Shown here: positions 1 through 9,002 of the stretch, one piece after another
Layout: each line of letters begins with the position of its first letter
Numbering within the stretch: the first letter of the stretch is position 1
Origin: Alphaproteobacteria bacterium
GTDB lineage: Bacteria; Pseudomonadota; Alphaproteobacteria; Micropepsales; Micropepsaceae
Assembly (NCBI GenBank): GCA_015654635.1
Contig: JAATGP010000004.1
Span: forward strand, 186,001-250,000
DNA length: 64,000 nt
Reading direction: 5' to 3'
Translations under genes and position numbers: made by a program
Notes under the pieces: model-generated
The model's input: the letters and a program-made list of their open reading frames with translations, nothing else
Told to the model about the DNA's origin: nothing
Database searches by the model: none

Positions 1-1
1 G

Positions 2-412
2 CTGGATGTCGAACCACATGTCGGCGCCGCGGCGGGCACGGTTTACGATTATCTGAACGCCGGCGCGATGGCCCGCCTCGGTTTCAATCTGCCGGATGAT
101 TTTGGACCGTTGCGTATGCAGCCGGCGCTGCCGGGCTCATCCTATTTCGAGCCGGAGGCGGGCTTCTCCGCTTATGCCTTTGCAGGCGTGGATGGGCGGC
201 TGATGGGCCGCAACATCTTTCTGGACGGCAACACCTGGCGCGATAGCCCCTCGGTTGACAAAGACCTTTTTGTCGGCGATCTGACCATGGGCGCCGCCGT
301 CACCTTCTCCCACATGCGGCTGGCCTTCACCCACGTCTTCCGCACACGCGAATACAAAACCCAAACCTCATCGGATCAATTCGGCGCGGTGAGCTTGTCG
401 TTCAGACTGTAA
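2..412 (+). CDS. LpxR-like lipid A deacylase / DUF2219 outer membrane protein, 5' truncated by the window edge
   Basis: Frame is open from base 2 (LDVEPHVGAAAGTVYDYLNAGAMARLGFNLPDDFG...), with GRNIFLDGNTWRDSPSVDK and C-terminal beta-barrel pattern ending in Phe-Arg-Leu. Confidence 0.75.
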   Translation: MDVEPHVGAAAGTVYDYLNAGAMARLGFNLPDDFGPLRMQPALPGSSYFEPEAGFSAYAFAGVDGRLMGRNIFLDGNTWRDSPSVDKDLFVGDLTMGAAVTFSHMRLAFTHVFRTREYKTQTSSDQFGAVSLSFRL

Positions 413-693
413 AGAGCCGAACAAAGCCCGCCCGCTTTTTCTTTCGGCCCCGCTCTGCGGGTCGCAGCACCATACGCGCGGCAAGGCTTCAAACCACCCG
501 AGTAGATTCCGAAGCTGTTTTGGCGTTGCCGATCTGCCTAGGTTTGTTTCAACAACGAAATATCGTTCCGTGAACAAGCCCTAACGCACAGCAGCGCTAC
601 CAAACGTGCCACATCGCCGGAACGCAGAGACGGCCATCAACGGACCAAGACCCGCTGTGTGTCAGTGGTCCAACTTCACCTTAAGGATTTGCG

Positions 694-1065
694 ATGACAC
701 GCACCAAATTGCGAAGAACAAAATTTCTGCTCACAGTCGGCTCTGCCATCGCGCTCGCCGTCATATCGCTGACGCCGGCTGCGTCGGCACGCGGTCCGTG
801 CCCCTACGGATACTATTATTCCTATGGCTACGGCTGCGTTCCAGCATCGCGGGGTTATGGCTACTCCTATGGCGATCCCGATTACGATTACGACTATGGA
901 CCGCCCGTCTATGATTCCTTCGGCTTGGCCTTTGGCTTCAGAGATGGCCGCGGTGGCCGTGGTTTTGGCGGCCGAGGTGGCGGCGGCCGTGGCTTTGGCG
1001 GCCATGGCGGTGGCGGGCATAGTGGCGGCGGGCATGGCGGTAGCGGCCGCGGCGGCCATCACTGA
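694..1065 (+). CDS. Small exported Tyr/Gly-rich protein with GGRG/GGHGG repeats
   Basis: ATG with N-terminal signal-like segment (LLTVGSAIALAVISLTPAASA) followed by YGYYYSYGYG and Gly/His-rich tail. Confidence 0.65.
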   Translation: MTRTKLRRTKFLLTVGSAIALAVISLTPAASARGPCPYGYYYSYGYGCVPASRGYGYSYGDPDYDYDYGPPVYDSFGLAFGFRDGRGGRGFGGRGGGGRGFGGHGGGGHSGGGHGGSGRGGHH

Positions 1066-1176
1066 CGCCTGACTGTTGTTCGGGCAATAGAACGCAACAC
1101 CATTCACGATCCAGAAATAGACGCCAAGAACTGTCCGCGAGGCGGCCATCCACAGTACGACGACAGAGGTATTACA

Positions 1177-1671
1177 ATGAAAATGACCATGGCAAACACA
1201 TTACGCGCTGCGCTGATTGCGCCTGTCGCCGCCTGCGTCCTTGCAATCGGAACCCCTTCCCTTGCGCTCGCAGCCGACAGTCCAGTGAGCGTTACATCGC
1301 CCAATGATGTGCGCATCGGCGGCGGCGACCTTCGTGCGCGCAAGACAGAAGATCGCGTCAAACACCTTCATGACCTTCTGAAGATCACAAGCGAACAAGA
1401 GGCTCAGTGGAGCGGCGTTGCCCAAGTGATGCTAGACAACGCCTCCGTGGTTGACGGCGCCATGAAGGACCGTGATCAGAAAGCGAAAAGCATGAACGCC
1501 GTCGATGATCTTCTTTCCTATCAGGCGATTGTTGCCGCCCATGCCGAGGGCCTCAAGAAATTGGCCACGGCTTTTGCCCCGCTTTATTCGCAGATGCCGG
1601 AGCTGCAGCAAAAGAATACCGACGCTGTGTTTGGGCACAGAATAGAGGCCGCAAAGCGGAAATCCCGTTGA
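1177..1671 (+). CDS. Periplasmic Spy/CpxP-like LTXXQ-motif protein
   Basis: Signal peptide; helical segment KHLHDLLKITSEQEAQWSGVAQVM with the LTxxQ-like spacing. Confidence 0.65.
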   Translation: MKMTMANTLRAALIAPVAACVLAIGTPSLALAADSPVSVTSPNDVRIGGGDLRARKTEDRVKHLHDLLKITSEQEAQWSGVAQVMLDNASVVDGAMKDRDQKAKSMNAVDDLLSYQAIVAAHAEGLKKLATAFAPLYSQMPELQQKNTDAVFGHRIEAAKRKSR

Positions 1672-1743
1672 TAAAGACATACCGCCGATAATGCCGGTGA
1701 CCGGATTGCGGGGGTGATGCCATTCTCGCAGCCCGCGCTCCCC

Positions 1744-2762
1744 CTATTCCTTCGTTGTGGTTACGGCCTTATACGCCGCTCCAATGGCGCCGGTCGTAAG
1801 CCCTGAGAAAACGATGCGCTGCACGGCGTTGATCGCCAGAACCAAAGGCCAGATCGACAATTGCGCGTGGAACGTCGCGAGCCTGGCTTGGAACGGAACA
1901 TGATGCCCGCCCGGGGGCTTCGGCAGCGCCAGAAGCTGGGCTTTCACGACCGGATCGACGGTCAGATGCGAGACAATGCCGATAATGATCGCGACCGGAA
2001 CAAGGCTCGCCAGGCAGACCACGAAAATCCGCCAGAAATTGCCGCCGCCCAGTGACCACGACCGGCCAAGCCCGATCCTTTTTTCGGCCACCACGACCGC
2101 AGGGAGAAAATAAACAAGGCGCACGGCGGTATAGATCAACACACAGAGTTCGACGATCCACAGCAGAAACAGGCCCGCAATGGCAAGCCCGTGGGGAACG
2201 CAAAGCTTCGCCGCACCGGCGACACCGCAAGCGACCAGACGCTGCATCATCTGGAAGGGAAAGGTCAGCGGTGCGCCGGGGCCGGCATCGCCGCCGGGCT
2301 TGGCGGTACTACCGGCAGTGCGAAGAGATAAGCCGCGCAGAAAAGCGCCAGAAGAATAGCGATCAGAAGGAGCAGAAGAATGTCGGCCAGAAGCGTGGCC
2401 CCGAGCATCCGCCAGACCGGCGCGCCGAGCGAAAAGTAAGCGAAGGTTGTCGTCTTCTTTTCGTCCAAGGCATGGCGCATGAGGCCCGCGAGCATCATCG
2501 AGGCCATCACCAAGCCGATCAGAAGGAGGAGCGGATAGACCTGAAAGATGGGCATCAGCGTCGCCAGCATGGTCTTGAAGTCGGCAAATTGCGGCAGATT
2601 TCCACTCCACCAGGCATGTGGCGTGACGAGGTAAAGAACCCCAACGCTCAGCGCCGACATTACCACGAAGGGAAGCCACAAGGTCCCGATAATAGAAACG
2701 ATCCGCGTCGCCAGAAAACGATACGCGCCGCCAATTGTTGTGCCGACTGGAATTTTGTGCAT
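1744..2762 (-). pseudogene. Multi-pass membrane protein split by an apparent -1 frameshift near 2265-2290
   Basis: ORF 2265-2807(-) carries the N-terminal TM half (MHKIPVGTTIGGAYRFLATRIVSI...); the C-terminal TM half (FQMMQRLVACGVAGAAKL...) is in the overlapping frame of ORF 1744-2679(-). Confidence 0.6.
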
Positions 2763-2955
2763 GGCCACCCCCCGGTTTTGCCTGCCTGCTTTTATCTTAA
2801 ACCTCATTCAGATTTACGACGAGTGCTGTTTTGCCCGAGCGGCCCCGCCGCCTGCGGCATCTGTGCACAGTTGAGCGCCCATCCCGCGCCACTGCTGGAA
2901 TTATTATTTCTCGTTCGAAAATTCTGCCAAATTTCTCCCCGGCTGGGAGAAAATC

Positions 2956-3054
2956 ATGAAGACAATCAGGCTCATCATGCCACTGGTCCGGCTGGGATTG
3001 ACAGGCTGTTCGGTCATTCTGGAGGAAGACGCCGTGGCGCAACTTCAGAAATAG
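2956..3054 (+). CDS. Short lipoprotein-like ORF (MKTIRLIMPLVRLGLTGCSVILEEDAVAQLQK) ending at TAG; possibly a truncated gene
   Basis: ATG, lipobox-like LTGC; same frame stays open after the TAG (GAAKGLQFVQTDSQKTELGIVHRRK...). Confidence 0.3.
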   Translation: MKTIRLIMPLVRLGLTGCSVILEEDAVAQLQK

Positions 3055-3346
3055 GGCGCTGCCAAGGGTCTGCAGTTTGTGCAGACGGACTCGCAAAAAA
3101 CCGAGTTGGGCATCGTGCATCGGCGCAAGTATCCGGGATATGCGTCGGCCCGGGCGATCCCCGATATAGCACGCCGCCCAAAGCCTCGCCCGTGGTGTGA
3201 GGATCAGCGCCTCTCGCCCCCTTCTTTGTCATTTGGCCGAACATCCGTCTTGCACCATTGGGGCATTCTCTGCCGCACCGCCGAGACGCACATAGGAACA
3301 GCAACGGGAAGGTGTAGAGTGCTCGCATAGCTCGGGGAGAGCGGGC

Positions 3347-3955
3347 ATGACCAGAAGGATGGCACGAAGCATTGCAATAGCGGTTCTTGCTGTTTTGTGC
3401 CCGAGCGGTTGCATTATTCCGGGAACGCCCCGCACGACGCTCAGCGATCTTGCCTTGGTATCAGTCGAAACGGTCGCCGGTCGCAGTGATGTCGATCGCA
3501 TGTCGGGCTATGCGCGCACCGAGCCCCAAATGATTCTCGAGGTGTATTTTTCGACCAACACGGACCTCATGCGTTTTGCAGAGGCGCACGACCGCAGCAT
3601 CAGCGTTAGTTTTTGGCCTTGCAGAACGGGCCGTACGCTTCGTTATCTCGGGTTTGATCCCAAAGTATACGGAACACGCGGGCTGGTGGACAGTGCAGCA
3701 GTGCAGGCCAAGGAGGCAAAGGGCACGTATGAACATGCTTTCCACTTTTATGTTCCGGTTGCGGTCGAGGACAAAACGGAACCGCGCAATGCTTACGATC
3801 TGCGCGCGACGCCCGAGGATATGTGCTTCACCCTCTGGGGCGGCAGCACGAATCTGATGGGCGGCCCGATCTTCGACTTCTCCACCAATACGGTCGTCAT
3901 TTCGCAAGCTGCAATCCGCGAGGCCGTGGGGGCGCCCTCCGCCAAGGCACAGTAA
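3347..3955 (+). CDS. Hypothetical lipoprotein
   Basis: ORF of 202 aa with signal and Cys (IAIAVLAVLCPSGC). Confidence 0.6.
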   Translation: MTRRMARSIAIAVLAVLCPSGCIIPGTPRTTLSDLALVSVETVAGRSDVDRMSGYARTEPQMILEVYFSTNTDLMRFAEAHDRSISVSFWPCRTGRTLRYLGFDPKVYGTRGLVDSAAVQAKEAKGTYEHAFHFYVPVAVEDKTEPRNAYDLRATPEDMCFTLWGGSTNLMGGPIFDFSTNTVVISQAAIREAVGAPSAKAQ

Positions 3956-3997
3956 GCCGCCTCTCCTCGTCCGGTAGTTCGAGCGCGCCACATGGCG

Positions 3998-4079
3998 CTT
4001 GAAACCGGCTTGGCGCATTCCCACATTTGTAGAGTTCTTTGACAGAGTGAAAAAGCGTCAGATGCGAGAGCTTGGCATT
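3998..4079. repeat. Copy A of an imperfect ~82-bp direct repeat
   Basis: cttgaaaccggc...tttgacagagtgaaaaagc...cttggcatt, shared with 4684-4764; exact 19-mer core at 4038-4056. Confidence 0.7.
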
Positions 4080-4295
4080 ATATTGGCCGCGAGTCAGAGG
4101 ATACAACAGGAGGCTGCCAATTGCGTCTCGTGACGACGTGAAATTCCGACCTCTTGAGTGCCCATAATTCGCTGGTACGTAGTTGAATGATGATGAGCAT
4201 CGATAAATCTGCTGCGTTCATTGATCGCCTTCCTGCTTGTTTATTCTTGTTTATCACTGTATAATATATGATATTTTTTTATCTTGGGGGCGTCG

Positions 4296-4475
4296 ATGTT
4301 GAATGCAATCAAGGAAATGGCTTCGGAGAAAGACATTTCTTCCAAGACACTTGACGGTTTTGCGCCGACAAAAGAGCCATGGCAGACTCCGCAGCTGCGC
4401 GCGATTGACCTCAAGTCACTTCCGGCAAATATCAGAGAAGAATTTGAACGGCAGCTCGGAGAGTTGAAGCGATAG
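4296..4475 (+). CDS. Small protein with a WxxPxLxxxDL motif
   Basis: ATG preceded by a G-rich RBS-like stretch; MLNAIKEMASEKDISSKTLDGFAPTKEPWQTPQLRAIDLKSLPANIREEFERQLGELKR. Confidence 0.5.
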   Translation: MLNAIKEMASEKDISSKTLDGFAPTKEPWQTPQLRAIDLKSLPANIREEFERQLGELKR

Positions 4476-4683
4476 CCGCGCCAGTTCGCGTCTGCGCCCT
4501 ACCACGAAGGTGCCCTACAACCCATCAATCCATGTAGCGGAGATCGCAATAAGAAATGCGGTCTTTGAGATGGCGACTTCTGGCGCATTACCCGTTGCTG
4601 CCGTTGTAGGAACGTCCGGTGTTGGTCGCGGTGCAGACAAAGAATCCGCCAACGCCGGAGGGCCATCGCTGGGATTTCCGCCC

Positions 4684-4764
4684 CTTGAAACCGGCACAAC
4701 GTGCTCCCATTTTTGTTGGGCTGTTTGACAGAGTGAAAAAGCAGATGTGCAAGGGCTTGGCATT
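4684..4764. repeat. Copy B of the imperfect ~82-bp direct repeat
   Basis: Same layout as copy A; exact 19-mer tttgacagagtgaaaaagc at 4724-4742. Confidence 0.7.
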
Positions 4765-4778
4765 GCCGATGCAAAGCG

Positions 4779-4817
4779 CCGGCAAACATTTTTTCGCAAA
4801 ACAATTATCTTGCCGAA
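4779..4817. repeat. Element ccggcaa-N-aacaattatcttgccgaa, copy 1
   Basis: 18-mer aacaattatcttgccgaa (4800-4817) is identical to 4997-5014; each copy is preceded by ccggcaa, giving an inverted repeat. Confidence 0.6.
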
Positions 4818-4979
4818 TGGGTAGAGTGCGAAACGCAGAAGCATTCGTATCCACACCCTTACGCGCTTAGGTGCCAGCGGTTTTGTGGCCCCGGGGCAGC
4901 TCACGATTATTTCGGGGTTTCAAAGCGATAGCGCCCATTTACGGCATTTGAATTCGCGTTTGGACGCACCCTCCTTCCT

Positions 4980-5014
4980 CCGGCAAAAATCGCTATAACA
5001 ATTATCTTGCCGAA
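4980..5014. repeat. Element ccggcaa-N-aacaattatcttgccgaa, copy 2
   Basis: Exact 18-mer match to copy 1; just downstream of the minus-strand gene ending at 5035. Confidence 0.6.
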
Positions 5015-5034
5015 GGCGAGGGCCTACAGGGCGC

Positions 5035-6039
5035 CTATTGTTCTCCCACCCCGCCATTAAGGCTGAGGCCGGTCACTTCGATCTCGCGGCTCACCGGCGC
5101 GGCGGCGGTTTTTTGCGGCACGCAGACGCTGGTGCGGAAGCTGAAGAACATGTCGCCCGAGCCCCAACGGCGCAAATTGGTGCGCTCGGTGCAATCCTTG
5201 ACGAACGTCTTGGGCGTGCATTTCAGCATACCATCTTTGAAATGGCGCAGGGCCTCGGTCGAGGCGCATTCCAGCACTTGGCCGCTGGCATAGGTGCCCG
5301 CCATGCCTTGGTCGGTTTGCAGCACATCGCCGACGGTAATTTTTAAGTGCGCGCCGGGAATGCAGCGCAAGACTTCGCTTTCCAGGCCGCTGTCGATCCA
5401 GGTCTCGCCCACCATGTGCGAGGCGGGAAATTCGCGCCCCTCTGGCGAGATGCAGACCGCATGCACCGATTTGACCACGGTGGCTTCCTGCATCAGGCAT
5501 TGACCGGTGGTCGAGATGCCAGCCGCAATGGCGCCGATTTCGCCGCTGTGATTGTTGACCGTGACGTATTCGTTATAGCCGCCGCCATAGATGACGACGT
5601 TGCTGCTGGCGCTGGCGCTCGCATTGGCGCTGGCATAGGCCGAGGCAAAAGCGCTGGCTTCCGCCGCGCCCGAACCACCCTTGTTGATGACGATGGATTT
5701 GTTGATCTCGATATTCTTGTTGATGGTGATGTTCTTGGAATCGTCGATCGTCTTGTTGATGGTGACGGGCTTATAGATGTTGATGTCTTTGTTGATCGTC
5801 ACCGGCTTATAAATGTTGATGTTCTTGTTGATGGTCACGGGCTTGTTGATGGTGATGCCGCCGCCTTTGCCACCGCTGTTGTTGCCGCCGCCATTGCCGC
5901 CATTGCAGTTGGCGCCCGGCTGAGACGAAGGCCCGCTGGGGACAGAAATCCCGCCGGCCTCAGCGCTCATCAGCGGGATTACGGTCAACGCGGTCGAAAC
6001 CAGCAAAGCGGTTGCCAACTTCCAAGGCTTCGGCGACAT
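5035..6039 (-). CDS. Exported protein with Gly-rich segment, ten hexapeptide INK repeats, Ala/Ser tract and Cys-containing C-terminal domain
   Basis: Signal peptide, then ITINKP VTINKN INIYKP VTINKD INIYKP VTINKT IDDSKN ITINKN IEINKS IVINKG, then ASAFASAYASANASASASS. Confidence 0.75.
   Translation of the reverse strand: MSPKPWKLATALLVSTALTVIPLMSAEAGGISVPSGPSSQPGANCNGGNGGGNNSGGKGGGITINKPVTINKNINIYKPVTINKDINIYKPVTINKTIDDSKNITINKNIEINKSIVINKGGSGAAEASAFASAYASANASASASSNVVIYGGGYNEYVTVNNHSGEIGAIAAGISTTGQCLMQEATVVKSVHAVCISPEGREFPASHMVGETWIDSGLESEVLRCIPGAHLKITVGDVLQTDQGMAGTYASGQVLECASTEALRHFKDGMLKCTPKTFVKDCTERTNLRRWGSGDMFFSFRTSVCVPQKTAAAPVSREIEVTGLSLNGGVGEQ
5677..5856 (-). repeat. Ten tandem 18-bp units encoding [IV]xIxK hexapeptides
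   Basis: Residues 62-121 of the 5035-6039 product divide exactly into ten hexapeptides. Confidence 0.85.
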
Positions 6040-6188
6040 GCTATAGCTCCTTCACGTCCACGGCCCTTCGCGTGGAATCGGTCTGCCGCCAACACTTCAC
6101 GATCTATGCCAAAAGCTGCCTTGCGAAAGCCGAGTTTGATGGTTCAAATCGGGACAAGTCCCGGACTTTACCGGGCAAGAGGACGTGC

Positions 6189-6896
6189 ATGATCCCGATC
6201 TCGGACGACAACCCCACGCGGATCACGCCCTTCGTGACCTGGGCGCTCGTCCTTACCTGTGTCGGCGTCTACCTGTGGCAATTGCAGCAGCAGGGCACGG
6301 CCTATGGCGATGCCATCAACATGTTCGGCTTTACCCCCTCGCGGCTGATGTCGCCCCAAATTGAGGCAACTGACACACCCTCCGCGGCGCCGACCCTGAC
6401 CATCTTTACCTCGATGTTCCTGCACGGCAGCTTTCTACATCTGGCGGGCAACATGCTTTATCTCTGGATCTTCGGGAACAACATCGAAGACGCCATGGGC
6501 CATGTCCGCTTCCTGCTCTTCTATCTGCTCAGCGGAATTGCCGCAGCCCTGACCATGGCCTTCATGGATCCGCTGTCGATCCATCCGATGGTGGGCGCGT
6601 CGGGCGCCATTTCCGGCGTTTTGGGCGCTTACATGCTGCTGTTTCCGCGCGCCCGGGTGACCGTGCTGGTGCCCCTTCTGATCATCCTTTATCCCTTCCG
6701 GATCAACGCGGTATGGGTAATGGGGGTGTGGTTTGCGATGCAGCTTCTGGCCCTCACCGGCCCCGACACATCCGGGATTGCGTGGTGGGCTCATGTCGGC
6801 GGTTTTGCCGCCGGAATCGCGCTGACGCCCTTCCTCAAATCGGCAAATGTGCCCTTCTTCGGCCCGCGGACCAGCCGCGGCCCTTGGGGACGGTGA
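6189..6896 (+). CDS. Rhomboid family intramembrane serine protease
   Basis: MIPISDDNPTRITPFVTWALV..., FLHGSFLHLAGNMLYLWIFGNNIED, GASGAISGVLGAY, and a late His in AHVGGFAAG. Confidence 0.92.
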   Translation: MIPISDDNPTRITPFVTWALVLTCVGVYLWQLQQQGTAYGDAINMFGFTPSRLMSPQIEATDTPSAAPTLTIFTSMFLHGSFLHLAGNMLYLWIFGNNIEDAMGHVRFLLFYLLSGIAAALTMAFMDPLSIHPMVGASGAISGVLGAYMLLFPRARVTVLVPLLIILYPFRINAVWVMGVWFAMQLLALTGPDTSGIAWWAHVGGFAAGIALTPFLKSANVPFFGPRTSRGPWGR

Positions 6897-6994
6897 CACT
6901 TTCCGACAAATGGCACGGCTTTCGCTGAGTGCTGCTCCTGGCGGAGCGGTTTTGTTCCGAACTGGGAACAGCCCGCCAAGGGGAAGGCAGTGCG

Positions 6995-7678
6995 ATGAAA
7001 CATAAGAACAGCCATTTGTTGGTGGGATATTGGTCCAGGCTCCGCGAGGGACGCGATGTTCCCGATCAGGCCGATATCGATCCACGTGCCATCAAGCGCC
7101 TGCTGCCTTATGTATTCATCCTGGATGCGCAAAACCCGCAGCGCCCGATTTACCGCTTGGCCGGCACCGCGCTTTGCGAGCGTTTCGGTTTTGAACTCAA
7201 AGGCACCGGCTTTCTCGCTCATTGGGAAGCCCAATCCTCGCTGGCCTTGGCCTCGTTGCTGCAACAGGCCCAAACCTTGATGCAGCCAGTGTGCCTCTCC
7301 TCCATCGCCGCCACCGCCGATTGCGGCATGGTTGAACTTGAAACCGTGCTGCTGCCAATCAAATTCGGCGAGAACGGACCCACCCGCTTCCTCGGCATGG
7401 TGCAAATCCTGACCGATATGACGCAGCTTCTCGGCCGCCCGATTGCCTTCCAGCGTCTCGCCGCCTCTCAGATCATCCGCGAAGACGATCCGCGCCCGCT
7501 GTCGAACACCAATCCGCCGCCGGCCATTATGCCGCCGCCTTCGCTGCGCAGCCATCCGCGGGCGCCACATTTGCGCCTCGTGGTGAGCCACGACCGGCCC
7601 GCCATCATGAATTTCGCCGCCGAGCCCGCACTGGAACGCCTGTTTACGGTCTTCGGACCGGAACGCGCCGGGATCTGA
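6995..7678 (+). CDS. PAS_5 (DUF1457-type) PAS domain protein
   Basis: LLVGYWSRLREGRDVPDQADIDPRAIKRLLPYVFILD... with ATG at 6995 after a ggggaagg RBS. Confidence 0.85.
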   Translation: MKHKNSHLLVGYWSRLREGRDVPDQADIDPRAIKRLLPYVFILDAQNPQRPIYRLAGTALCERFGFELKGTGFLAHWEAQSSLALASLLQQAQTLMQPVCLSSIAATADCGMVELETVLLPIKFGENGPTRFLGMVQILTDMTQLLGRPIAFQRLAASQIIREDDPRPLSNTNPPPAIMPPPSLRSHPRAPHLRLVVSHDRPAIMNFAAEPALERLFTVFGPERAGI

Positions 7679-7714
7679 CGGTCTTCTCGAATCTCTTGTC
7701 GCTAAGAGCAACTT

Positions 7715-7745
7715 AGGCCGGGTTCACACCCGGCCTTTCTTTTTG
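7715..7745 (+). terminator. Rho-independent terminator
   Basis: aggccgggt-tcac-acccggcct followed by ttcttttt. Confidence 0.85.
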
Positions 7746-7768
7746 GGGAGGTTTCGACAGCGGCAGGA

Positions 7769-8107
7769 TTAGGGCCCATCCACCGCGCCTGGCGGCTTTT
7801 GCAGCGTGTCATCGGGGCGCTTATCGACTGGATCGTTGCGCAGAATATCCTCATCGAAGCGCAAGGTGTTGTCCTTTTGCTGCAAATAGGGAATTTCATA
7901 GCGTTCGACCGTATGCCGGTAGAGCTCGAATTTCTCCAAATCTTCCGGGGTGCGCTTATCGCAGCGCTGCCAGGCGATGTGCTGGATCTCAGTGCACCAG
8001 ATGTCAAAATCGACCGATTTGACGGGATAGCGCATCGTCTGTGCCGAGGCCGACAGCACCGTTACAACACTTGCGAGAGCCAGGGCGCAGAGAACTGTCT
8101 TCATCAC
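7769..8107 (-). CDS. Small exported hypothetical protein
   Basis: Signal peptide MMKTVLCALALASVVTVLSASA; 112 aa. Confidence 0.6.
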   Translation of the reverse strand: MMKTVLCALALASVVTVLSASAQTMRYPVKSVDFDIWCTEIQHIAWQRCDKRTPEDLEKFELYRHTVERYEIPYLQQKDNTLRFDEDILRNDPVDKRPDDTLQKPPGAVDGP

Positions 8108-8199
8108 ACCATCTTACGCCTCCGCTCGGGACAGCGGAAGGCGCGGTGGCTCGGAATATCCGTCCTGTCTTGTAATAAGCTGTCAGAACAAGCCCGGCT

Positions 8200-8814
8200 T
8201 CAGAGCTTTTCGCTATCGTCAGCGCTGTCGTTCTGACCCGGTCCGGCTTTCTTCTTGTCGGCGTCCGCCTTGGCCTTGGCTGCGACCACAGGGGCTACTT
8301 CGGCTTCCAGGCGCGGCAAGGTGACATCGAACGATTTGCGGCAAACTTCCGCGGCTGACCGTTGGGATTCCACCGTGGCATTCAGATGCCAGCAATCCCA
8401 ATCCGCCTGGGCGCGGGCGGCATCACGCGGGAAGGCCTCCCGGCCGGTGCTGAGCGCGCGCGCCAGCCGGTCGCGCTGTTCATGGGTTTTGATGTCGAGG
8501 CTCGGCTCAGGATCGACCACCTCTTCGCGCGAGAGTTTCAAGGCCTTATCGGCGTAAGCGTTTGCAAGATCGGCCAAATCGTCATCGGTGCGCGAGATCG
8601 ACCGAGATGCGGGCTGGTCAAAAGCGCCGTACTGAGCCTGCCCCACAGGACCGAAAGAATGCGCCAAAAAGGAGAAGTTCTTGAACAGTGCCGCTTCAAA
8701 AGGATCGCTGGGCGGGGTCACCGTGTCGAGGTTATCGAGCGCGCTGAAATTGACACAGCCGGCCAACGCCAACACCAAGACCAGGAGTGGCCGCGCATCA
8801 ATTCTCTTCGCCAT
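8200..8814 (-). CDS. Hypothetical lipoprotein
   Basis: LLVLVLALAGC lipobox; 204 aa. Confidence 0.6.
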   Translation of the reverse strand: MAKRIDARPLLVLVLALAGCVNFSALDNLDTVTPPSDPFEAALFKNFSFLAHSFGPVGQAQYGAFDQPASRSISRTDDDLADLANAYADKALKLSREEVVDPEPSLDIKTHEQRDRLARALSTGREAFPRDAARAQADWDCWHLNATVESQRSAAEVCRKSFDVTLPRLEAEVAPVVAAKAKADADKKKAGPGQNDSADDSEKL

Positions 8815-9002
8815 GAAAGCTCTCTCCGAAAGACGGTGGCATCCCTATACCGTGTTGTTCGGCGCGGGTTAAGCCGGTGTTTACGCCGCAGGATTCACCA
8901 AGTCATTCAGCATATATAATAAACGAACCGGCCCCGCATAAACGATCCGTTATGGTATCGGCTGCAAACTGGCAAGCCATCAGGTTTGGTTAGGAGGGGC
9001 GT

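Noticed and set aside
6141-6180. tRNA-like ggttcaaatc followed by a gggacaagtcccggac stem
   Set aside because: No cloverleaf partners upstream; probably leader sequence before the rhomboid gene.
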